Assembly (NCBI GenBank): GCA_964019415.1
Contig: OZ025884.1
Location: forward strand, 580,001 to 644,000
Direction of reading: 5' to 3'
Source of the DNA: Ianthella basta
Taxonomy: Eukaryota; Porifera; Demospongiae; Verongiida; Ianthellidae
DNA: 64,000 nucleotides
Made by a program: the position numbers and the translations under genes. Below are positions 46,759 through 58,700 of this stretch, piece by piece. The notes beneath the pieces are model-generated. The model was not told where the DNA came from. It searched no databases and saw only the letters and a program-made list of their open reading frames with translations. Position 1 is the first letter of the stretch, and every line of letters starts with the position of its first letter.

Positions 46759-47556
46759 ATAGTATGTATACTTTAACTAATTTACGTATATTGTGTTATG
46801 TACATTGCATGCCTGTAGGACGTACTTAAGTTTGGAAAGTAAGTTATCGCAATTGTAGGTATATTTTGTTGGTTTTGTACGTACGTAGCTACATACGCAA
46901 ATATGTATGTCTGCCTGTGTGGCATATACGTAGATGCTTGTAGAAGCAATTCTCACCTTCTAAGACTTAGTGCTAGAGGATTATTGAAGTTCTATTCATG
47001 CATGCCTACACAATAACATTGTGTCAGTGGTACATACATGTGTGCATACATGCATATGCACCACAAGGTTATACCACGTACTTCAATGCAGTACAATATA
47101 CATAGCTATAATATAATAGGGAGCTATACGCTTACATATAATTATACATACGTAACTATTATGCAGTGAGACAGCTAGGCAGTCAACGTACATGCACGGC
47201 TTGCAATGGACTATCTAAACATGGCCGGCCGGTGCATGCATGTATATGTACGTACACAGCATGCATGCAGTGCTATCTTTCATACAAGTCATAAGTGCCC
47301 ATGAAACAAGTCACAGACTTATGTACACGCAGTAATAATAATATTGCTTACCACAACAGTCTTACTGTACACACACTTCATACATACCTATATGACAAAA
47401 TAATAGTGCTTGAAAATGTTAATTGCCTAAAGACTAGAAATGCTAGAAAACTATTCATTTACAACATGCATGCAGTTTGAACGCATGTGCACGTGTGCAT
47501 GTAGCCCTATGTACTATTCAAAATGTTCTACATACATGTATGTACGTGGGTGTGCT
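46759..47556. other. AT-rich intergenic DNA after gene B
   Basis: It is rich in TACGTA/ATGCATGC-type short palindromes and has no supported exon. I did not find a clear polyadenylation signal. The right copy of the segmental duplication starts near 47560. Confidence 0.5.
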
Positions 47557-47827
47557 CTAGTCTGCTACACTGCTGCAGACTGCTGTAGGCTCTCTACAAA
47601 CTGCTGTGATGGGAAGGTGTCACCTTGAACAAGACAGCCCTTGTCACTACAGTGCTTGACGAGGTGACACCATTTGTCATCAAGACACAGCAGGTCCACG
47701 TCACCTATGACAATTAACATCCATAGAACACACACAGCTGTACAACAAAGTTCTGATAAGGATTATTGCTATACACACGAACAAAGAATCTAATTTGATA
47801 TATATGTATCAACACTCAATTACTGAA

Positions 47828-47861
<34 letters not shown>

Positions 47862-49954
47862 TATTTATTTAGATTAGTGGTGTATATTGTTACTTGCACT
47901 GTATCAACACTCAATTACTGAACTACACACACGCGCGCGCGCACACGCACACGCACACTCCTCTCTGCTGCAGCTACACTAACTCACCCACAATGACCAG
48001 TCCGTGTTTGCCTGTCGTCAGTGCCAGACCTGTGAGGTGGGGTTGACAGAGGAGTCCAAGGTGGTCCTCCTTCCACTGGTGGTCAAGGAGGGCAGTCCAG
48101 TCCTTTGGGAGGGCACCAGCGGGGCAGGAGCAGACAGTGGAGAGGATGACAAAGTTTGCTTTGGCCCCTAGTGAAGGGGAGAACAGGCAACAATGCTAGC
48201 CATGCACTCTATACTGCAATACACCCTCACAATGACACACATGCAGGTATACACTGACAATCACTTTCTCACACATACACTTGCATTCCTAATACATAAC
48301 ATATGTAGGCACATTCCAGGGATGCAAACACACTTGATCATGCAATGTGGACAACGACATACCACAGACCATGTTGTTGGAACTACGCACATGATTTAGA
48401 CTATGGTGGGTTTGCAGTGGAACCTATCTAAGATGGTCACTGTGTACGGCAGCCACCTCTCTAAAATTGCCAGCCTCACTGCCCCCAAATAGCACTAAAT
48501 CATTGCAATCTACTTACATATACAGAACACCCTTCAGCATAGACTTGGACTTAGGCTCAGCGTAGTAGCATTCAGCAGTTCTGGAGTGGTTCACAAGATG
48601 GCTGAAGTGTATGTAACGTTATTCATTGACAGTACACAGTTCATCACAGCCACCCTATCTTCAATGCACTAGTGTGTCATTCACTCATCACCATCACATG
48701 TCATGTGACCTACCTCCACAGGCACTGCTGTTCCGTGTCCTCTGCTTCGTGGCCAGTGTACTGGGGCCGCTGTTCAACCCATTCTTCTTCTCCCTCCACC
48801 TCCTGGACCTCGTCTGGAGCTCCACTTCACTGCAGAATGTGCTCAAGTCGGTCATACTCAACTACAAACAGGTGAGACCAGAGGGAAACTCCTCGCTACT
48901 ATATTTAGTGGCATTACAACATGCATGCAACAATTGTGCTGTATGTATGCATTTGAATCTGTTAGTTTGAATTGCATTGGCAGTGGGAATCCCCCTGCTA
49001 CTGTATATGCCCAATGCATTACATCACTGCCCTTGTGTTACATGTGGCACAGAATTAATTGCTTCTTCCATAAATGATGGTTACCATAGGGATGACCTAT
49101 ATTGTGGTGTACCTATACACTGTGATTGCATTCAACATGTTCCAGAAGTACTACATTCAAGTGGCAGACAACCCAGTGCCTCACTGTGACAGCATGCTGA
49201 AGGTGGGACAGGTCATGTGACTGTCATGTGACCAGGTACAGAGTGACTGTGCCAACCCACGTATAATCTGTGTTTCCTTATTTAAGTGTTTCTTTTATCA
49301 CCTGAATCATGGACTGAGGTCTGGAGGGGGCATTGGTGAATGAAACCATGTTATTGTATGCAAGGCTTTCATTGCATGTTTACTATAACAGCATTTTCTG
49401 GGCTTTCACAAACTTACTATTTGTTGTTGTTGTTGCTGTTGTTGTTGCTGTTTGTTTGTGTAAACGAATGCCTTGTTTTGTCCTTCCTCTTCTGCCATGC
49501 AGCTGATGTCATCTGCTCTGCTGCTGGTGATGATCAGGAGGGAATGAGGTTGATATTTGACATGACATTCTTCTTCTTTGTCATTGCTATCTTGTTGGCC
49601 ATTGTGGAAGGTGAGCGGGTGACATGTGTATGACAGTACATGAGTGTGACGCAGTGTGTACAAGTGCAACACAACTAGTTAGGTGACAATGTAACACAGC
49701 TTTTGGCGTGTGTCGTTCAACCAGTTGATACATTAAAGAGTGTGAGATGTGTGATTTGAGACTAAACTGCCTGACAGGCATTGAAGCACATGTGTAAGTT
49801 TTGACCCAGATTCCAATACAAGCAGAAACACTCATTGCAATCTTATACAGTACCTCCCACTGTGTTGGTATAGGGTAGCAGATGTACCAGTATAGGGTAA
49901 TGGACTCAGTGCACCAGCTGCAGGTTCACTGTCAAGATCAGTCCCAATCACTTA

Positions 49955-50362
49955 TACCACATTCACACAACAGAAACCATTCTGAAGCAAGCCATTCCCA
50001 ATCATATCATACCGCGCTGGGAACCGTCCACACCGTTGTTCACACGTACGAACAGTAGCCAAGCCGACCCGGTTCTGTAGCACATAAGTAAAGCAGCTGT
50101 CTCGCGGAGAGTGAGGCTACTTCTTGAGTGTCTGCGTTCTTCAGAGACATGCAACATGCATGCACGCGTCGCACGGGTCATTCTCAAGTTTCCAGGTAAT
50201 TGAGCCAGTTGAAACCGTGCCAGCACGGCAAGGTGAGGTGGCCCGAGCACAGTTTGTCTGGCGTGGTTTGGCACGATTCGCTTATTGTACACACGAAGAC
50301 TAGAATTGAAGCGATCCGAACCAAACTGTGCTAGCATGGTTTTTAATGCCTGTGTGAACACG
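49955..50362. mobile_element. MITE in the channel-fragment intron
   Basis: The ends CACATTCACACAACAGAAAC and the GTGTGAACACG side form imperfect inverted repeats. Internal CGTGCCAGCACGG and TGTGCTAGCATGG blocks also pair. No ORF of interest. Confidence 0.45.
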
Positions 50363-50885
50363 TTATTAGCAGACACGTCCACCACATTGTAGGTGTAATG
50401 TAACAAATGGTGCTATGCATACTGTACATACATACAAAGAGGAAGCCCTTGGTAGTACGTAGGAGTTGTGTACATGTCTATGTGTAAAACTGAAGGTGGT
50501 TTGTGTCAGGAGTACACGTCTGTTGTCTTGTTCATAAAGTGAAGTTTACTAGCTGTGATTGGCACAATGCACAGTGTTGTGTGTGCTTGTGTGTTCCCAC
50601 TCCCCACTCCCTCTCCCCACTCCCCGCTCCTCACTCCCCGCTCTTCACTCCCCACTCTTCACTCCCCCTCCCCACTCCCCCTCCCCACTCCTCACTCCCC
50701 TTCCCACTCCTTACTCCCTACTCTCTTCCCATGAAGGTTTAGTCACTGACTCATTTGGTAAACTGAGAAACAAAGAGGAAGCCTTGTTGAGAGATTTGTG
50801 CATTGACATAGTGCATGTGATGTGTCATACCATGGGTCTTATTCTGGCCTCACTAAGCATTTAGCATAGCGAGAAATTACTGTCT

Positions 50886-51060
<175 letters not shown>

Positions 51061-52140
51061 ATGTATACATGTATATGGGTGTGTGTGTATGTGCGTGTGT
51101 ATGCACACACATGCGTGGTGTGTGCGTGTGCATTCATCTGTAATGTGTATTGTGTGTATGCACTTACACGTTTGTGTACATGTTTGGAGTGTATGTGTGT
51201 ATGTATGTGTGTGTGGTGTGTACTCAGCTCTCTTAATAATCAGCAAGGTTGCTATTCCCCAGCTCCAATCACTTCTAGCAATTAGTGTCAGCCACATGCG
51301 TCATCTCAAGCCTCCTCCTCCTCCTCCCCATGTGCACACACTTCCATCACAGGAGTCCCATGTCTGGGACCAGTACTGTGGACAGAAGTGGGACTTCTTC
51401 CCTGTAGCAGTCCTTCAGACTCCGCAAGACTGTCAAACCAGCCACTAGCTAGAGTAGACTCATTGCCTGTAACTAATTGCATCCCTTTAAACATGTGCAT
51501 GCTGGGTACAGTAGAAGTAGTTGTATTTTCTGTCATTTTTCGATAGTATACGTAGCTACGTAGCTGTTTGAATTCGTTCTGTGTTTCCACATTGTGACCC
51601 TGGTCTGCCAAGTCCAAGTGATTTGTGGCACAGCAAACATTATGCGCAAAAATAGTAGCAATCCTTCTACACACTGAGTAACAGGAAACATGCATGTGTC
51701 CATTTTGATTTTATTCCTAATAGTGTTCTACGTATGAGTTATATTGCACATCACCACTGGCTAGTCCATTATAATTGCAAACAGTATGGTGGTGCCTTTT
51801 CCTAGCTTAGTTATAGATGTAGAGCTTATGAGAATTGGATAGTTAGCACACTGCTATGCTTATTAATTACTTATGTCTCCTGATGTATATTGCACATAGC
51901 TATGTATATACAATAGTTTTCCAATTGCATTGAACTTCATGATCACTTAATGTACTATTACTATTTAGCTATGTTACTAGCTGCTCACAATGTACTAACT
52001 GCCATTCATGATCACCTAGGCCTTCTCCATGGTTGTCCTTTATAGTCTTGTGGTGTGTCATGAAAGATGTTTGGTAGCTAGCTAGCTATGCTGAATTCAG
52101 TTGGACAATCGAGCACACCAATTAAGTCACTTATAAGCAG

Positions 52141-52172
52141 CAACATTTTGTCCATATCATTGGCTTCATCAG
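52141..52172 (-). repeat. Degenerate hammerhead-like motif
   Basis: On the minus strand it reads CTGATGA, then GCCA ... TGGAC, then AAAATGTT. This resembles the CTGANGA / stem / GAAACGT pattern of the intact copies but with changed core bases. Probably a relic of the same element family. Confidence 0.35.
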
Positions 52173-52624
52173 GTTTTGCCAGGCATACAAATCTATTTTT
52201 ATGCATGACAAAGTAAAAGGTTACTGGCTAGCTAGCTACTTAGCTGCAGACTTAATTGGTGCGCTCAACCACCCAAAGAAATGTAACAGTCCACTATCTT
52301 GTAGTGTTATCAATGCTTGCATACAACATATGTGCACGTGTGCACGTAAGTGTCACACTGTGTGCATGTATTTTCTATGCTTAATTATGACTACGAAGCT
52401 ATGTGAGCACATTCTACCCAATGTAGCTAGCTACCTGGCATGTCCACACTACCAACCCTCCTCAATCCATCTTCAAACTGTCACGCCTTCATTATGTGTT
52501 TTTCAGACACACCTGCTGACATATAGCTATGCAACTCTTATATACTCAAGTTCGCCCCAAGACACCATGCATTCGCCTGTTTAGATGGCTGTACTTGGTC
52601 GCCCTCAGCACGTGCATTTCAGTG

Positions 52625-52789
52625 ATCATTTTCCATCACGTGACCACGTGGTGCCACTCCCATCACCGCGCCCTTTCCGTGTGTGTATGTGATCAACAAG
52701 TCCCAGTGGGAAAGAACTCTGTTATCGCGGCCAGAGACCGACCGGTCGGTGTTGTGTGGTACATGAGAGGTATATGCTGAAGCCTACAA
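52625..52789 (+). promoter_or_regulatory. Gene C promoter, same palindrome as gene B
   Basis: CCGACCGGTCGG at 52738-52749, 40 bases before the start codon. AAGAACTCTGTTATCGCGGC and TGTTGTGTGGTACATGAGAG are conserved with the gene B promoter. Two CACGTG sites (52637-52642, 52645-52650) lie upstream. Confidence 0.6.
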
Positions 52790-55700
52790 ATGGCGAAGGA
52801 ACCGCCCCTAGACCTCGGTGAGTTGGGGTAGCTATACCTATTCGATGTTGACGGGCCCATAGCTCTTTAGCTTTGAGTTTGCCCAGCTAGCTATAGCTAA
52901 CAGGTACAGACGATTGTAGCGAATCTTTACAGCTACCACTGCACAGACTACTCTAGGCTGTGGCCACTATGGCATATTCGGCGATTCTTTTTAGCCTCCA
53001 GTCCTGACAATTTAATTGCTTACGTATGTTCCGTTAACTACCTCTATTAGCTAATACTTGAGGCTTTAGGTGACCACGGGCGGCTGTAGCCATTCTTACG
53101 CACGACCCTTTCATCTGCGAAAGGCTAGCGCGCGAGGCTGTGCGTAATGCTAGATAGATCGATAGATAGATAGATAATTATTTCAACAGGAGGCCCCATC
53201 ATTCTGAGACTGGTATTAATTGACCCTCGGCGCAATGCGATCACGATAACTGTGGAGACCTCACCCCCTTAACCACCCCCCTCCAGGGATGGTGTCAATG
53301 CGGGACCCAGCAGGCTGGTTGTCACGTGAACCACAGAAACTCCACCCCCCCCCCCAGTCACATGAACAGGGTCACCCTGGCCAACCATCACGTGGGCCAG
53401 GAGACTCCGCCCACTGGTCACGTGGGTCCTGGAGGCTCCGCCCACCCTGTCACGTGCATGCGTTCATGCTTGGGTGAGCAACGGGAGGTACCTGCTGGGC
53501 CCCAACACAGGATCACAGTATATATCTTACTGGAGAGAACCTATAACCTCTTGTCCCTCAACTGAACTAGGAGGGAGGGAAAGGGCGGGACACACTTCGA
53601 GTCTCTGCCCACCGTGGCACTGACGTCCTTCCTGTCGTGAACAACAAGCGTCGGTAGCGGTTGCCGCGCAACGCTCTAGCGGGGTGATTCATTACCCGTT
53701 CAAATCTTAGCCATTTGGACTATCAGACCGTCCCATTGGTTTGACGGAGTATGACCCGGCGATCCCCTCATCACGCACCCCCGTACCACGTGCTCTCTGC
53801 AACACGTGCTGTATGGCACGTGCTTACCTGTCCCTGGCCAATTAACCTGGGTTAATACCTACCCCAATAACCCACACTTAATGGGGGTCCTGCATAACAT
53901 GTAACATACATACACAGCAGCATGCAATAAACTTGTGATGGAAAGTAAAATCTAAGTGGTGATGTCTAAAGTGAAATGTGATACAGTAAATGTAATAAGA
54001 AAAAGGAGAAAAAACATTGCACAAGCAAATGAATGTTTAATTAACAATGAATAAGGCAATAAGTAGAGTGGAATTAAAAATTGAAATTACAGATCCATTG
54101 CAACAAAAATTTGAGATACATGCATTACAAGGCAACTGAGAAATAGTTGCACACACAGGTCAAAAGGTCATGTAACTGAGGACTCATGCATGCGTACGTG
54201 GATCAGGTCAGGTACAATTGATGGAGAAGCCTTTTAAAGACCCGTGAGGACTGGGTCTGTCTGGTCGCTCTAGGCAGGAGATTCCACTCCCATGCCCGTC
54301 TGGCTGCAAGTGACCTCCGACCCCATTCAGTCTAGTTTGTGAAGATATGGAGCTTCTCAGCCCCTCGTGTGTTGTTGTACCCCATCTCCTTGTTCCTCAC
54401 AAACAGGCCCAGCAAAGCCTTCGGGCTGGGTCCATACAGACATCGATGTACCATCACCAGCCTGAACCTCTTTTGTCTCGCAACCAGTGTTGTGAATTTC
54501 AGGGACTTTCGCATTTCCTCACTGGGCGTCCTATACGGCTTTGACAAGATGAATCTCATTCCATGATTTTGTATCTGTTCAACTTTCAGTTGCAGGGACT
54601 TTGTACATTCCTGCCATACCACACTGCAGTAATCAAGGTGAGGCAGAACCAGGGCATTATAGATCCTTTTCTTGAGAGAAGCAGGGAGAACGTCCCTGAG
54701 CTTCCTCAGTCTGGCTAACTGTCCTTCCTTCTCACTGACCTAATGTGTTCTTTCCATGTGAGCCCATCATCGATAATTACCCCCAGACACTTAACACTTG
54801 CACATCTCTGAATGCTGTGTCCTTGGAGGGCCACTTTGACTTTTTCCAGTTCATTGGCTTTACCCTTTCTGCTCAGCAACAACAGCTGGGTCTTGTTCTC
54901 GTTCAGCTTCAATCCATTGTCACTAACCCAGTCTGCCAGTCCGTTTAGGTCGCCCTCCAGTGCAGCACCCAGCTCTTCTGGGGTGTCAGCACCGTGGTAC
55001 ATGGTGGTGTCATCTGCATATTGCTTCACTTGGCACAGATTGGCGACGGTAGGTAGATTGTTCACATAGATGATGAACAACAGTGGACCTAAGATAGATC
55101 CCTGAGGTACGCCTCGCTGGATTACAGCCCAATCGAACTTCTCTTCCCCCAGGCAAACCCTTTGGTGGCGATCGTTCAGGTAGCTGCTGAACCATAGTAG
55201 CTCATCACCCTTTATTCCATACTTACTCAGTTTCCTCAGCAGGATGCCGTGGTGTACCAAGCCGAAAGCTTTGCTGAAGTCAACCATGGTGGCACCAACT
55301 AGCTTCCCGTTGTCAATAGCCCTTCTCCAGTCATTCGTCATGGAGACTAGAACATCCTGGATGGTATGGCTGGGTCTGAATCCAAATTGACTTTGGTTCA
55401 GGATGGAGTTCTCCTGGAGGTAGTTATACAACTGCCGATGAATGATATTCTCAAAAACTTTCACAACCACCGGCAGAACAGAAATGGGCCAAAAATTACC
55501 TACGTCAAGGTTGACACCGCCTTTGTGCACCGGAGTTACAAGGGCCCTTTTCCAGGCTTGGGGTACTTCACTCCCATTCAGTGACAGATTGAATAAGTAG
55601 GCCAGGCTAGAACTGATCCCACTCAGCACTTAGGCCATCCACTCCTGGCGCCTTGTGCACATCTAGCCACTCAACATCTCCAGCACATACTCTTCAGAGA

Positions 55701-58700
55701 TCTCACCGAAGCTAAAGACACTGTCAACTTGAGTAATCTGGTCCGCAGATGTACATAACTGGTTGTGAGTCATACCAATTGTTATCGAGAAGTGGGTGTT
55801 AAAAGCCTCTACCATGCTTCTGGGGTCAGTTAGAGTGCTACTCCTATACCGCACCTCAGTGATCTGCCGCTTAGTGCCACCAACCTCCCTAGCAACCTGC
55901 TTCCACATCTTCTTACTGCTCTTGGCCTCTCCTAACATTTTCTGAAAATAAGCAAGTTTGGCTGTTCTCATGGCATTAGTGACAGCATTCCTCAACGCTC
56001 TGTATTCACTCCAATCAGCATCATTTCCTGACTTCTTTGCCTTCCGCCGATAGTGGTCCCTGTTCTTCATTAGTTTTCTAATGGATGGACTAATCCAGGG
56101 TAGTGTTTTACCATGTATCCGTAGCTGTCTGCACGGAGCATGCTTGTTGAGAATGCCAGTGAACAAGAGTGTCCAGTGTTCCTGTCATGCCAAATTTGGC
56201 CCCCCCATAATTAGGCCCCCCGTGGAACTGAAACGGCAACCGAAATGGTTCCCCCTCTGCTAAATTACCAACGCCAGCGCGGATTGACGGGCAGATTCGT
56301 CGTGTACTTGTACCCTGACGTCTTTCCCTAGGCTGGGACGCTTTCTCAATCCAGGATAACATGTTTTGTTCAATGAAAGGACGATTTCGTTCATTAGATG
56401 GGCGCTTTGGTTCGATTTATAGGCGATTTCGTTCGATGAGTAGACGATTTTGTTCAATGAATAGACGATTTCAGCTGACATGTCTTCGCTGCGCGCTCAA
56501 GATCCACCACAACAACAAATATCGGGAGACGAAAGGGACTTTGTCACTACGGCGCAGGGGGGGTCGGACAAGGTCCTGGGATTGCGCAATACCAGCACCT
56601 CAATAATTGCATTCCTGACATTTCAATCGCGTCTCCATATGTTAGCTGACTGTGCTCCAAGGCCGAATGTGCATACCCTGAGCCATGGCAGGGCCTTGTA
56701 CTGCATTTGCGCCCCTGGTATGACCCGTACGTGCGTAGCCAAGGAGCCACACGGTGGATTGGGCTTAATTGTCTGATCGCTTTCACCATTTAGTTTTGCA
56801 AGTTATCGCAGCGTTTCTTGAGGATTGCCAGCACGCTTAAGCCATTTCTATCATCCCTGCTATCGAATGTGACAAATCGTGTACAGAACCAAGACGATTG
56901 CATGGACATGGCCGCCGATTGCACTCCCATTGCAGAAGCAGTCAACCTATCAGTCTTGCAGTCCTGAAGTGATCAATGAGGACTCGCTACCAGCTTCTAA
57001 GGAGTAACTTCCACAGGAGAACTTGCTCAGTAGTCCAGATTAGGCTCCATCTGCCTCGTAGCCAGCATCAGCGAACACTCATACACCGGTGTTGGAAAAT
57101 GCTCGCAAAACCTACCTAGATGCTGGGGAAGGGCGGGAAAGGGTCCGTTTACTGATAGCCCTTGTCCAACTGTGTGCTCAGAAGCAAAGAAACAAGCGAT
57201 GCGACGTGTTTCTCGAAATATGTCTGCTCTTAGCTAGTATAGGTAAAATACACAGTAAAGAGCAGCCGCGTCGGCCATTGTACTTAATAGCTATGCATTC
57301 TAGCTCTACTGCATGAAGTAATAGACAGTACTGATTTCATTGAACAGCATAGTCACAGTTAAGTCAGTGCGCTTGTGTGTGCTGCAGTGACACTGTGGGA
57401 GTCATGAGCAGATGGTAGTATTATGGTGACCACAGTGCCTATACTGCGTAGCAGGATGTACCATGTTACTAGCGCTCATAACACAAAATCCGTGATGTGC
57501 CATAGAACAGGCCCTTCACTGTCATGTTATAGACACAACGGGCTTTCCTTCAAGGTATAGCATGATAGTGTCAAAACTGGCAGCAGAGTGCTAGTAGAAG
57601 ATTAGCTAAAAGATGCAAGCTCTGGCTGCAATTTCGCCATTGCAAAAGTATATCATATGCTTTAAAAGCTAAACATCACTTGCCAGCTGTCATTTTTGTT
57701 GCACTACGGTGTTAATTCTGCATTGATCCAATATCCACAGAGAAATAGCCCATGCTTCTGCCCATGTATGCACTAAATGGCTTGAGAATAAGCCTCACTG
57801 AATGTTCCTGGTTCCCAAACCAAACTAAGTTGCCCCAATTTATGTGGCGTGAACAGCCGTGTATGGCATCTGTCAATTCCACTCCATACCTATAAGAATG
57901 GCCAAATCACTTGGCAAGCGCAAGCACGCACAGTTATTACAATTCTATAGTTCGTACTTCCATACCATAACTAAATTGGGGCTCGCTCAGGCTTGCCCTA
58001 ATCAATGAACATACCTGTTTTTGCCTACCCTCAGCTGTGGTTCATTAACTTTGTGACACTGACTTTTCTGTTTAATAGAGTCACTACTGATGGAAGCAAG
58101 GAGCCAGTTTCTGACAGACGTTGATGCTGAGCATATTGCCAGTGAAGCCCGTCACAAAGGCATAGTTCCAGAGAAACATGAGACCAGGATTAAGAAGGCC
58201 GAATCCGTAACTGAGGCCAATGAGATTCTGTTCACACACTTGCTCCAGCAAGCAACACTATCCAACCTTGAAGACTTATGCCAAATCATGATCAGTGCCA
58301 ATGGGTATGCTAAAATGATGGAATTTGGACAGAAACTACTCATCAAAGTAAGTGTTGTAGCTAGCTATTGTGTAGAGCCATGGATAGTAGAGCAAGTGAA
58401 TGGAATTGGAAGTGGAGTCATGTGTGCCGAAGGCACTGTATATACACACACTGAAACACTTCGCATCACGCCCACGAGGGCGGTGCCCTTTTTCTGATCA
58501 TCTTTTCTTCATGGTTCTGAGGAAGAACTTTGGTTGAGAGTCAAGAAGTGAAAGGCTGATACATGATACGTATATAGTTTATTAACTAATTTTTAAACTA
58601 TGTGCAGTACAGTTGGCGTATGAATTTACGTATGCGCTGCACAAACCACAGTGTTGCTCCGTCTGGGCAGTGTCAAGTTTTGTCTCCTAGAATCAAGTGC

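Noticed and set aside
54715-55629. Functional reverse transcriptase gene
   Set aside because: The YADD core is intact, but frameshifts on both sides and a truncated 5' end show a dead LINE copy.
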